From Actinacidiphila rubida (GTDB lineage Bacteria > Actinomycetota > Actinomycetes > Streptomycetales > Streptomycetaceae), in the NCBI RefSeq assembly GCF_900110255.1, contig NZ_FODD01000002.1, forward strand, positions 248,001 through 312,000: a stretch of DNA of 64,000 nt. Reading direction: 5' to 3'. Each line of letters starts with the position of its first letter. The stretch's first letter is position 1. The notes beneath the pieces were generated by a model. It was not told the origin of the DNA. It made no database searches and saw only the letters and a program-made list of their open reading frames with translations. This document shows, in pieces, positions 19,859 to 27,456 of the stretch. The position numbers were made by a program, and so were the translations under genes.

Positions 19859-20258
19859 CCGCGTGCCGGGCCGGCCCGCGACGCACGTGCCGACTCGGCG
19901 CGGGACGCGACGCGGTGGCTCGGCGCGGGGCACGACATGGTGGGCCTGGGGGTGGGGACTTGAGGCACCTGAAGGACGAACAGGTCTTCCTGGCAGGGGA
20001 CGTGACCGAGAACGTCCGCGCCGAACGCGCCGGCCCGGGCCGGGACCGGCGCCGGGCGGGGCCCGGCACGGCGGGGCTGCGCGCGGCTGTTCGGGGCCGG
20101 ACGCGAGGCCGAGGCGTGGGGGACGGGCCGACGGGCGGGGGCCGGGTGCGGGAACCGACGGCTTCCCGTGGGACGGGAACGCCGCGCACCCCCGCGGCGC
20201 CGGGCGGCGTCGGGGGGTGCGATGACGTGCGGGTCGGACCGGAGGCTGCCGCGGCGGC
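19859..20258. other. Intergenic stretch with no gene seen
   Basis: These 400 bases lie between the NRPS terminator and the 3' end of larC. Open frames here are uniformly G/C-rich without codon-position bias. A bulged hairpin at 20185-20221 is the only structure. Confidence 0.5.
20185..20221 (-). terminator. Hairpin downstream of larC
   Basis: CGCACCCCCG (20185-20194) pairs with CGGGGGGTGCG (20211-20221) with a one-base bulge, and the inside can pair further. It lies about 38 bases after the larC stop and probably ends the DAHP synthase-ICS-larE-larB-larC operon. Confidence 0.5.
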
Positions 20259-21686
20259 TCAGGGGTGCCGCGCGGGCGGCGCCCCGGCCGCCGTCCCGGG
20301 GATGGCCGGGCCGGTCCCGCCCTGGACGTGCTCGCCGCCGTCCTCGGCGGGGGACGGCGCGGGGATCGCCGCGCTCCAGGCAGCCGAACTCGGCGCCAGC
20401 TCCTGGGCCTTCGCCGAGGCCCGGGCGAGGGCCGTCTTGAGCGGGATGCCGAGCGCGGCCGCGGCCGCGGCGACGTCCTCGTACTCGGGCTGCCCGTTCA
20501 CGAGCCGGCCGCGGTGGCGGGCGAACTTGATCCGGACCGGCCGGCCGTCCAGCGACACCGTGGCGAAGTGCCGCGCGAGTTCGTGCTTCCCGACCCGGTA
20601 CTCGCGCAGGCCCAGCGTGGACGTCTCGGTCAGGACGACGTCCCGGAGCGCGGCCAGCCGGGACGGCGGGCACAGGACCGACAGGGTGTGCGCGGGACGT
20701 CCCTTCTTCATCACGATCGGGGTGAGCCACGCGTCGGCCGCGCCGGACGCCAGCAGCCGGGACAGGACGTACGGCCAGACGCGGGGATCGAGGTCGTCGA
20801 CGTTCGCGTCGACGACCACCGCGTCCGTGAGGCGCGGCTCCCCGCCGCCTTCGCCGCCGCCCGGGCCCACCGGGCCGTCCGCGTCCCCTTGCGCTTCCCG
20901 CCCTGCCTCCCCCTCGGCCTGCCCGTCCGCGGCCGCGCCGTTCCCGCCGCCCGCCGTCGTGACGGGACGGCCGAGGACGACCCGGACGACGTTGGGGCTG
21001 TGCGGCAGGTCGCGGGTGCCGGCGCCCATGCCGACGCCCCGCACCCGCAGCAGCGGCATGGCGCCCCAGGAGCCGCACAGGGTGAGCAGCAGAGCGGCGC
21101 CGGTGGGGGTGCACATCTCGAAGGGCTGGTCGCCGGAGCGGACGGGTGCGCCGTGGTCGGCGGCGAGCCGCAGCACGGCGGGGACGGGCACGGGGATCGA
21201 TCCGTGCGCGGCGGTCACCCGGCCCTGACCGAGCACCAGCGGGGTCGATGTCGCCTCGGTGATGCCCAGTTCGTGGTGGGCCGCGCAGACGGCGGTCACG
21301 TCGGCGATCGCGTCGAGCGCCCCCACCTCGTGGAAGTGGACGTCGTCGGCGGGGACGCCGTGGACCGCCGCCTCGGCTCGGGCCAGCCGCGCGAACACCG
21401 ACAGCGCGGTGTCGCGGACGGGTGCGGCGAGGGGTGCGTCCGCCAGCAGGGCCCGCACGGACCGCCACGTGCGGTGCGCGGGCCCGGGCTCGGTGTCGAC
21501 GTGGGCCTTGGTGGCGGCGAGGCCGCCGCGCACGACGCGTTCGGTCCGGAGCCGGACCGCTCCCGGCACGACCGCGTCGACGGCCCGCTGCAGCGTCTCC
21601 AGCGAGGCCCCCGCGTCGAGCAGCGCGCCCATCAGCATGTCCCCGCTGGCCCCTGACGAGCAGTCGAACCACGCGGCGGCGGCCAT
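20259..21686 (-). CDS. larC: Nickel-insertion protein LarC
   Basis: This 475-residue LarC/DUF111 protein uses CTP to insert nickel into the bis-thiocarboxylate pincer nucleotide, the last step of nickel-pincer cofactor synthesis. Marks are FDCSSGASGDMLMGALLDAG at the N-terminus, HFHEVGALDAIADV, CTPTGAALL, and NVDDLDPRVWPYVLSRLLASGAADAWLTPIVMKKGRPA in the C-terminal half. The two halves are joined by a Gly/Ala/Glu-rich linker of about 45 residues. In Lactobacillus plantarum this boundary is bridged by a programmed frameshift; here it is one frame. The last 35 residues are a disordered tail. The ATG abuts the larB stop (TGAATG), with GGGAGG upstream. Confidence 0.93.
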   Translation of the reverse strand: MAAAAWFDCSSGASGDMLMGALLDAGASLETLQRAVDAVVPGAVRLRTERVVRGGLAATKAHVDTEPGPAHRTWRSVRALLADAPLAAPVRDTALSVFARLARAEAAVHGVPADDVHFHEVGALDAIADVTAVCAAHHELGITEATSTPLVLGQGRVTAAHGSIPVPVPAVLRLAADHGAPVRSGDQPFEMCTPTGAALLLTLCGSWGAMPLLRVRGVGMGAGTRDLPHSPNVVRVVLGRPVTTAGGGNGAAADGQAEGEAGREAQGDADGPVGPGGGEGGGEPRLTDAVVVDANVDDLDPRVWPYVLSRLLASGAADAWLTPIVMKKGRPAHTLSVLCPPSRLAALRDVVLTETSTLGLREYRVGKHELARHFATVSLDGRPVRIKFARHRGRLVNGQPEYEDVAAAAAALGIPLKTALARASAKAQELAPSSAAWSAAIPAPSPAEDGGEHVQGGTGPAIPGTAAGAPPARHP

Positions 21687-22493
21687 TCAGGCCACCTCCC
21701 GCTCCGCCGCTCCCGCGGCGGGGGCGCGGCGGGCGATCCGGGCGGCGGCGACCGCGGCCCCGAAGCCGTTGTCGATGTTGCAGACCGTGATGCCGGGGGC
21801 GCAGGAGTTGAGCATGCCGAGCATCGCGGTCAGTCCGCCGAGCGCACTGCCGTAGCCGACGCTCGTCGGGACGGCGATGAGGGGGACGCCGACCAGGCCG
21901 CCGACGACGCTGGGCAGCGCGCCCTCCATGCCGGCCACCACCACCAGGCAGTCGGCCTCGTGGAGGTCGCCGAGCACGGCGAGGAGCCGGTGGAGGCCGG
22001 CCACACCCACGTCGCGGATGCGGCGGACCGCGCAGCCGTACTCCGCGGCGACGAAGGCCGTCTCGGCCGCCACCGGTTCGTCGGAGGTGCCCGCCGACAG
22101 GACGGTGACCGAGCCGCCGGGCGCCGGCCGGTCGCCGAGTGCGGCGCAGCGGGCGACCGTGTCCACCCGGGCGTCCGGCAGGGCGGCCGCGACGGCCGCC
22201 AGGGTCTCGTCGGACAGCCGGGTGGCCAGGGCCGGGCGGTCCCCCGGCTGCTCGCGCAGGGCCCGCAGCAGCGCCACCGTCTGCTGCGGGGTCTTCCCCG
22301 CCGCGTAGACGACCTCGGGGTCGCCGGTCCGCAGGGCGCGGTGGGTGTCCAGCCGCGCGAAGCCGAGGTCCCGGACGCCCCCGGGGCCGGTGCCGGTCAG
22401 CGGCCCGTCCCGCAGGGTGACGAGCGCGTCCTCGACCGTGCCGGCTCCGGAGGCCACGCGTTCCAGCAGGATGCGCACTTCGTCACTGTCCAT
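21687..22493 (-). CDS. larB: Nicotinate-nucleotide carboxylase LarB
   Basis: This 268-residue LarB carboxylates the pyridinium C5 of nicotinic acid adenine dinucleotide and releases AMP, giving pyridinium-3,5-biscarboxylate mononucleotide. The C-terminal half is a PurE-like domain with SAGTSDEPVAAE, GMEGALPSVVGGL, PTSVGYGSALGGLTAMLGMLNSCAPG and NIDNGFGAA. Cys231 in LNSCAPG is the likely residue forming the covalent adduct with the substrate pyridinium. The ATG has GGAGG upstream, and its start overlaps the larE end by 11 bases. Confidence 0.93.
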   Translation of the reverse strand: MDSDEVRILLERVASGAGTVEDALVTLRDGPLTGTGPGGVRDLGFARLDTHRALRTGDPEVVYAAGKTPQQTVALLRALREQPGDRPALATRLSDETLAAVAAALPDARVDTVARCAALGDRPAPGGSVTVLSAGTSDEPVAAETAFVAAEYGCAVRRIRDVGVAGLHRLLAVLGDLHEADCLVVVAGMEGALPSVVGGLVGVPLIAVPTSVGYGSALGGLTAMLGMLNSCAPGITVCNIDNGFGAAVAAARIARRAPAAGAAEREVA

Positions 22494-23544
22494 TGCTGCC
22501 CTCCGGGCTGCGTGGGGCGGCCGTCGGTTCGACGGCCATGGTGTTGAGGGATCCCGAGCGGAATCCGAGCGGGTCGACCTCGACGTCGTCGAAGCCGGCG
22601 TCCCGCACGGCGTCCAGAGCGGGCCGGCAGTCCCCCAGGTCCCGCACCGCGGACGGGGTGACCTGGATCAGGGCGCGGTTCCCGAGATCACGGACGCGCA
22701 GATCGCCGGAGACGATCCCGGCCTCCCGCAGTGCCGTGCGCAGCGCCTCCTCCGCCCGCTCGACGCGGGACAGCCGTTCCCGGGTGATCGTCAGCCCGTA
22801 GGCGATCCGGCTGGACAGGCAGGGTGAGGCGGGTTTGCTCCAGGTGGGCAGGCCCCAGCTGCGACTCGCGGCCCGCACCTGGGCCTTCGTGAGGCCCGCG
22901 TCGGCGAGCGGGGTCAGGGCGCCGAGAGCGGCGGCGGCCTTGACGCCGGGGCGGAAGGGGTCGAGGAGGTCGTCGGCGTTGGTGCCCGTGGCGATGGCGT
23001 CCATGCCCTCCTCGGTCGCGAACTCCCCTAGTTTTTGTAGGAGTTCGGTCTTGCAGAACCAGCACCGCGAGCGGGCGTTGCGCCGGTAGCCGTCGCTCTC
23101 CAGCTCGCGGGTGGTCACGAAGGCGTGCCGCACGCCCAGGTCGTGCGCGATCGTGCGGACGGCACGGCGTTCACGGTCGGACAGGCTGGCGGAGTCCCCG
23201 GTCGCCGCGAGTACGCGGTCGGGGCCGAGGGCACGCGCGGCCGCGGCCAGGACGAGCGTGGAGTCGGCCCCGCCGGAGAACGCCACCACCAGCGAGTCGA
23301 GGGCGGCCAGTTGGGCGTGGAGGTTCTCCAGGCGCCCGGCCAGGTGCGGGTCCTCCGTGACCGCGAGGTGTGCGGTTCCCGAGACCGGGCGGTGTCCGGC
23401 CGCTGCGGGCGCCGCCGGGGACGGGCCCGATGGTGCGGTCGGGAGCGGCGTGGTCGGGAGCGGAGTCATCCGTTGCGTGGTCCGCGTGACGGGCGTCGTC
23501 CGCGTGATGGGCGCGGTCTGCGTCAGGTGCGTGGTCTGCGTCAC
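22483..23544 (-). CDS. larE: Sulfur transferase LarE, three-cysteine type
   Basis: This 353-residue PP-loop enzyme adenylates and thiolates the pincer nucleotide carboxylates. SGGADS (90-95) is the ATP loop. Cys161 and Cys164 (CWFC) and Cys242 (SPCLSSRIAYG) form the three-cysteine set. LarE of the single-cysteine class sacrifices its sulfur, while three-cysteine homologues are reported to hold an iron-sulfur cluster. The frame opens at a GTG three bases after the isochorismate synthase stop, with only a weak ribosome site (GGGTGA), consistent with coupling. The first 60 residues are a Thr/Pro-rich extension absent from typical LarE; an ATG at codon 26 is a possible alternative start. Confidence 0.9.
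   Translation of the reverse strand: MTQTTHLTQTAPITRTTPVTRTTQRMTPLPTTPLPTAPSGPSPAAPAAAGHRPVSGTAHLAVTEDPHLAGRLENLHAQLAALDSLVVAFSGGADSTLVLAAAARALGPDRVLAATGDSASLSDRERRAVRTIAHDLGVRHAFVTTRELESDGYRRNARSRCWFCKTELLQKLGEFATEEGMDAIATGTNADDLLDPFRPGVKAAAALGALTPLADAGLTKAQVRAASRSWGLPTWSKPASPCLSSRIAYGLTITRERLSRVERAEEALRTALREAGIVSGDLRVRDLGNRALIQVTPSAVRDLGDCRPALDAVRDAGFDDVEVDPLGFRSGSLNTMAVEPTAAPRSPEGSNGQ
23440..23544. repeat. Thr-rich repeat encoding the LarE N-terminus
   Basis: Degenerate repeats encode TQTTHLTQT, TRTTPVTRTT and PLPTTPLPT at the start of larE. They look like tandem slippage. The segment may be disordered or lie upstream of the true start. Confidence 0.55.
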
Positions 23545-23547
23545 GGG

Positions 23548-25110
23548 TCACCCGATTCCCAGGGCCTGGAGCATGGGGCGCAGCTTCGCGCAGGTCTCGG
23601 CGTACTCGTCGTCCGGGTCGGAGCCGGTGACGATGCCGCAACCGGCGTAGAGCGAGGCCGTGTGGGAATCGACGACGCCGCTGCGGATCGCCACCGCGAA
23701 CTCGCCCTGGCCCGCGAGGTCGGTCCAGCCCACGGGAGCGGCGTACCAGCCACGGTCGATGCCCTCGTTGTCGGCGAGCCAGTCGAGGGACTGCGCCCTG
23801 GGGTGGCCGCCGAGTGCCGGCGTGGGGTGCAGGCGCTCGACGAGGTCGAGGATGCCGGCCGATTCGTCGGCCAGTCGGCCTTCGACCGCCGTCGACAGGT
23901 GCTGGACGTGCGGGAGTTGGACGACGCGGGGTGCGGGCGCCTCGGTCACGGCGGTGCACGCGTCGCGCAGGGCGTCGCGCAGCGCCCGGACGACCACGTC
24001 GTGCTCGTGCCGGATCTTGGCGCTGGCCGCGAGTTCCCGTGCCAGGGCCGCGTCCTGCGCGGGGGTGGCGCCGCGCGGGGCGGTCCCGGCGAGTCCGAGG
24101 GTGTGCACCGAGCGGCCGGTGAGCCGCACCAGGTACTCGGGCGTCGCGCCGAGGAAGGTCCGCGAGCCGTGGCCCACGGCGAACACGGTGGCGTGCGGGT
24201 GCGTCCGCTCCAGTCGCCGGAGCGCCACCGGGAGGTCGAAGGGTGCGGTGGAGGTGACCCGCACCTCGCGTGCCAGCACGACCTTCTCGAACCCGCCGGC
24301 TCCGATGTGGCGGACGGCGCGCCGGACGAGGTGCTTCCAGTCCTCGGCCGGCGGCACCTCCTCCGTCAGGGCGGCGACCGCGGGAGCGCAGCTGTCGGCG
24401 GCGGCGTCGGCGGACGGGTGAGGAGCGGGCGGCGCCGTCAGGCACCGCGCCGCGAGGCGGAGCAGGGACCGGGCGGTGCGCACCGGGTCGTCGCCGGGGT
24501 GGAGAACGGCGTTCAGGCGCACTTCGGCCGCGGAATCCGCCCCGCCCGCCCCGGAGTTCGTGCCGCGTATCTGGAGGGCCGGCACCCACATCAGGCCGTC
24601 GGGCCAGGCGGACGGCGACGGAGTGCGCGCCGGTGCGAAGGAGAAGCCGCCGACCAGCACGGGGCCGGACCCGCTGGTGCCCTCGGCCGGAGGGCCGCCG
24701 AGTACGGGACCGGTGCTCAGCCGCTGCCAGTCCGCGCGGACGGCCGCCACCCGGCCGTCGCCGCGCGCGGTCAGGTCGTGGGCGGTGCCGAGGCCGACGA
24801 GGAAGTCCCCGCCCCAGGCGGACTGCCACAGCAGGGACCGTTCGGTGCGCGTGCGGCCGTGGCTCCACAGGTCGATCGGTGGCGGTTGCGGTGCGACGGT
24901 GCGGCAGCTGGCGAGGACGGGCCGGTGTTCGCGCCGTGCGATGGCGGCGGCCCGCCGGCAGACGTCGAGCAGGTCCGCGGGGAAGGAGGGGCCGAGGGCG
25001 TCCGGCGCGGTGCCGGTGGGGTGCGTGGTCGCCGGGCCGCGTGCCGCCGCGGGGCGGAACACCTGCCGTCCGGGGAGGGGGCGGCGGGTCGGGTGGGTGT
25101 CGAGGGACAT
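23548..25110 (-). CDS. Isochorismate synthase family enzyme
   Basis: This 520-residue chorismate-binding enzyme of the MenF/EntC/DhbC type should isomerise chorismate to isochorismate. Visible marks are GFEKVVLARE near the middle, the LERLHPTPALGG-like HPTPALGG, DRGWYAAPVGW, EFAVAIRSG and AGCGIVTGSDPDDE in the C-terminal third. The N-terminal 45 residues are a Pro/Arg-rich extension. It starts at an ATG with GGAGG upstream, 16 bases after the DAHP synthase stop. No isochorismatase, isochorismate-pyruvate lyase, SEPHCHC synthase or aryl-acid adenylase lies in the window, so the fate of isochorismate is open. A salicylate synthase or aminodeoxyisochorismate-type activity cannot be excluded by eye. 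Confidence 0.85.
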   Translation of the reverse strand: MSLDTHPTRRPLPGRQVFRPAAARGPATTHPTGTAPDALGPSFPADLLDVCRRAAAIARREHRPVLASCRTVAPQPPPIDLWSHGRTRTERSLLWQSAWGGDFLVGLGTAHDLTARGDGRVAAVRADWQRLSTGPVLGGPPAEGTSGSGPVLVGGFSFAPARTPSPSAWPDGLMWVPALQIRGTNSGAGGADSAAEVRLNAVLHPGDDPVRTARSLLRLAARCLTAPPAPHPSADAAADSCAPAVAALTEEVPPAEDWKHLVRRAVRHIGAGGFEKVVLAREVRVTSTAPFDLPVALRRLERTHPHATVFAVGHGSRTFLGATPEYLVRLTGRSVHTLGLAGTAPRGATPAQDAALARELAASAKIRHEHDVVVRALRDALRDACTAVTEAPAPRVVQLPHVQHLSTAVEGRLADESAGILDLVERLHPTPALGGHPRAQSLDWLADNEGIDRGWYAAPVGWTDLAGQGEFAVAIRSGVVDSHTASLYAGCGIVTGSDPDDEYAETCAKLRPMLQALGIG

Positions 25111-25126
25111 CGGTGGCCTCCGGGCG

Positions 25127-26179
25127 TCAGACGCTGGTCAGGCTGCGGGCGCGCGGCTGCCACAGGGTTCGGCCGACGGCTTCCACGACCGGCCGGAGCC
25201 GCGTCATGACGTCGGCGAACTGCGCGCCGCTGAGCGCCTGGGCGCCGTCGCACAGCGCCGCCCGCGCGTCGGTGTGGACGTCGATCAGCAGTCCGTCCGC
25301 GCCGCACGCGGCGGCGGCCAGGGACATGGGTCCGACGAGGTGGGGCCGGCCGGTGCTGTGGCTCGGATCGACGACGACCGGCAGATGCGTGCGGCGCTTG
25401 GCCTCCGCGACCGCGCTCAGGTCGAGGGTGAAACGCGTGCTGCGGTCGAAGGAGCGGATGCCGCGCTCGCACAGCACCACACCGCCGTTGCCCATGTGCA
25501 TCAGGTACTCGGCGGCGAGCAGCCACTCCTCGATGGTGGCCGCCATGCCCCGCTTCAGCAGGACCGGCCGGCCCGACGCCCCGGCCTCGCGCAGGAGGGC
25601 GAAGTTCTGCATGTTGCGCGTGCCGATCTGGAGCATGTCGCTCTCCTCGGCGACCCGTTCGACGTCCTGCGGGGTGACCACCTCGGTGACCACGGGCAGT
25701 CCGGTGCGGCTGCGCTGCTCCGCGAGCAGGGCCAGGCCGGCCACGCCCAGGCCCTGGAAGCTGTAGGGAGAGGTGCGGGGCTTGAAGGCGCCGCCCCGCA
25801 GCATGGCCGCCCCCGCGGCCACCACCGCGTCCACGACCCCCGTCATCTGGTCCTGGCTCTCCACGGCGCAGGGGCCCGCGATCACCACGAAGCCGTCGCC
25901 GCCGAGGACGGCCCCGTCCGGACCGCCGACCGCCACCCGGGAGTCGGCGGAACGGAAGTCACGGCTGGTCAGCTGCTGGGCTCCCTGGCCGTCGACCACC
26001 CGTTCCACACCGGTGGCGGTCTCCAGGACGCCCGCCGCGCCGGGGGCCTCGTTCTCGGTGATCACCAGCGTGGCGCCCTCGAACTCGCCGATCACCGGGT
26101 CGAGTCCGCTCTGCCGGAGCAGGGCCTGCACGTGCGCGATCTGGTGGGGCGTCGCGTCCTTGCTCATGACAGCGATCAT
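25127..26179 (-). CDS. 3-Deoxy-7-phosphoheptulonate synthase, type I-beta
   Basis: This 350-residue DAHP synthase condenses phosphoenolpyruvate and erythrose 4-phosphate, the entry to the shikimate pathway. Residues 1-70 form a ferredoxin-like regulatory domain (MIAVMSKDATPHQIAHVQAL). The catalytic barrel has IAGPCAVES, GGAFKPRTSPYSFQG, QIGTRNMQNF, LLKRGMAATIEEWL, VVDPSHSTGR and IDVHTDARAALCDGAQAL. Streptomycete housekeeping DAHP synthase is normally the unrelated class II type, so this copy is probably pathway-specific and may escape normal feedback. It is the first gene of the leftward operon. The ATG at 26179 has GGGAAGG upstream. Confidence 0.93.
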   Translation of the reverse strand: MIAVMSKDATPHQIAHVQALLRQSGLDPVIGEFEGATLVITENEAPGAAGVLETATGVERVVDGQGAQQLTSRDFRSADSRVAVGGPDGAVLGGDGFVVIAGPCAVESQDQMTGVVDAVVAAGAAMLRGGAFKPRTSPYSFQGLGVAGLALLAEQRSRTGLPVVTEVVTPQDVERVAEESDMLQIGTRNMQNFALLREAGASGRPVLLKRGMAATIEEWLLAAEYLMHMGNGGVVLCERGIRSFDRSTRFTLDLSAVAEAKRRTHLPVVVDPSHSTGRPHLVGPMSLAAAACGADGLLIDVHTDARAALCDGAQALSGAQFADVMTRLRPVVEAVGRTLWQPRARSLTSV

Positions 26180-26784
26180 TTGGTGCCTTCCCTGGGTGTC
26201 GTGTGGCCGCGCATTTCCCTGGCGGGACGCCGCGGTCGGGGATGATTCCCGCACCATGCGGGCACTGGGGCGCGTTGCGGAAAACCGGGGCGCGCCTCAG
26301 GATCGGCCGCGCCGGCTCTCACGGTGGGGCAGCGGGGAATTCGGGGACTTCGCAAGAAGAGCGAAAGAGGGAGAACGAAGAGAAGGAGGAACAGGACGCC
26401 TGGGGGCGCCTTTCGTGCGCCCCGTGGGGATGCGCCGGCCCGGTGGCCCGCGGTTCGGTCACCGCCGGACGGAGCTTCCCGTTCGGTGACGAGAAGGATG
26501 CTGCCACGCCGCAGCGGCCTCCACCTAGCCCCGCCCGCCGGCCGCCCCCACTGCTCGGCCGACGGTCGTGAAACCGCCTTCCACCAGGCACGATGCCCGG
26601 CTGGCATGGAATCGCCCGCGGTCGGCTTCCCCCGGTGTGCACCTTTTGCCGCCGATGGCCGGCCGCTCTCCCCATGGGGCCATGGCCACAAAGGGACGAG
26701 AGGCAGAACGGGGTTTCCGGCCCATGATATTGATGCACCGCCGGAACCGCGGCGGCCGTAAGGACGAGAGCACGGAGGCCGACG
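26180..26784. promoter_or_regulatory. 605-bp divergent promoter region, lar operon and cyclase-DUF362 operon
   Basis: No gene is supported here. The purine-rich stretch at 26340-26400 and the segment at 26690-26760 are visibly less G+C-rich than coding DNA. GGCCATGGCC (26678-26687) is a short palindrome before the cyclase gene. Shared control of the two divergent operons is likely from the arrangement. Confidence 0.5.
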
Positions 26785-27456
26785 ATGAAGATGATCGACA
26801 TCAGCCAGGGATGGTACGACGGGATGCCGTCCTACGACGCTCCCTGGTATCCGGAATTCGGGGTGCGCCGCGCCATGACGCCGGCCACCGATCCCGCGCA
26901 GGGTGGACGGACCTTTTCCGATCTGAGCCTCTTCCCGCACAACGGAACGCACGTCGAGTCCGGATTCCATTTCTTCGCCGACCGGGAGAAGATCGACGAG
27001 GTCCCACTGGAGACGTTCGCCGGCCGGGTCTGCATCGCCGACCTGTCCCACAAGGGCGATCTGGACCCGGTCACCGGGGAGGACCTCGACAAGGCGCTGG
27101 AGGGCGTGTGGCAGCCGGGCGACCGGCTGCTGATCAGGACCGACCACCCCCTCCGGTACCTGGGGCGCGCGGACTACTGGGACAACCCCCCGTACCTCAC
27201 GGTCTCGGCCGCCGACTGGGCGGTGGAGCACGGGGCGGTGCTCGTCGGGCTGGACTGCATCACCGAGCGCCCGGACGACCGCAGCGGCCAGGTCCACCGG
27301 CGGCTGCTCGAAGCGGGGATCCCGATCCTGGAGAACATCCAGAACCTCGACCGGATCTCGGGGCCCGTGGCCCAGTTGATGGCACTGCCGATCAAGATCG
27401 CCGGTGTCGAGGCCGCGCCGGTGCGCGCGGTGGTCATCGAGGACTGGCCGCTGTGA
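26785..27456 (+). CDS. Cyclase-family metal-dependent hydrolase
   Basis: This 223-residue protein of the cyclase/kynurenine-formamidase fold has the metal site HxGTHxD-like in PHNGTHVESGFHF (His52, His56), with the usual Asp replaced by Glu58, and the C-terminal HRRLLEAGIPILENIQNLDRI stretch. Relatives hydrolyse N-formylkynurenine, isatin or other cyclic amides and esters. No tryptophan-catabolic gene is nearby, so the substrate is unknown and may come from the chorismate branch opposite. The ATG has GGAGG upstream. It overlaps the DUF362 gene by GTGA. Confidence 0.85.
   Translation: MKMIDISQGWYDGMPSYDAPWYPEFGVRRAMTPATDPAQGGRTFSDLSLFPHNGTHVESGFHFFADREKIDEVPLETFAGRVCIADLSHKGDLDPVTGEDLDKALEGVWQPGDRLLIRTDHPLRYLGRADYWDNPPYLTVSAADWAVEHGAVLVGLDCITERPDDRSGQVHRRLLEAGIPILENIQNLDRISGPVAQLMALPIKIAGVEAAPVRAVVIEDWPL

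Noticed and set aside
26568-27452. In-frame upstream extension of the DUF362 gene
   Set aside because: It runs antisense-like through the cyclase gene in another frame. The GTG at 27453 overlapping the cyclase stop is the natural start.
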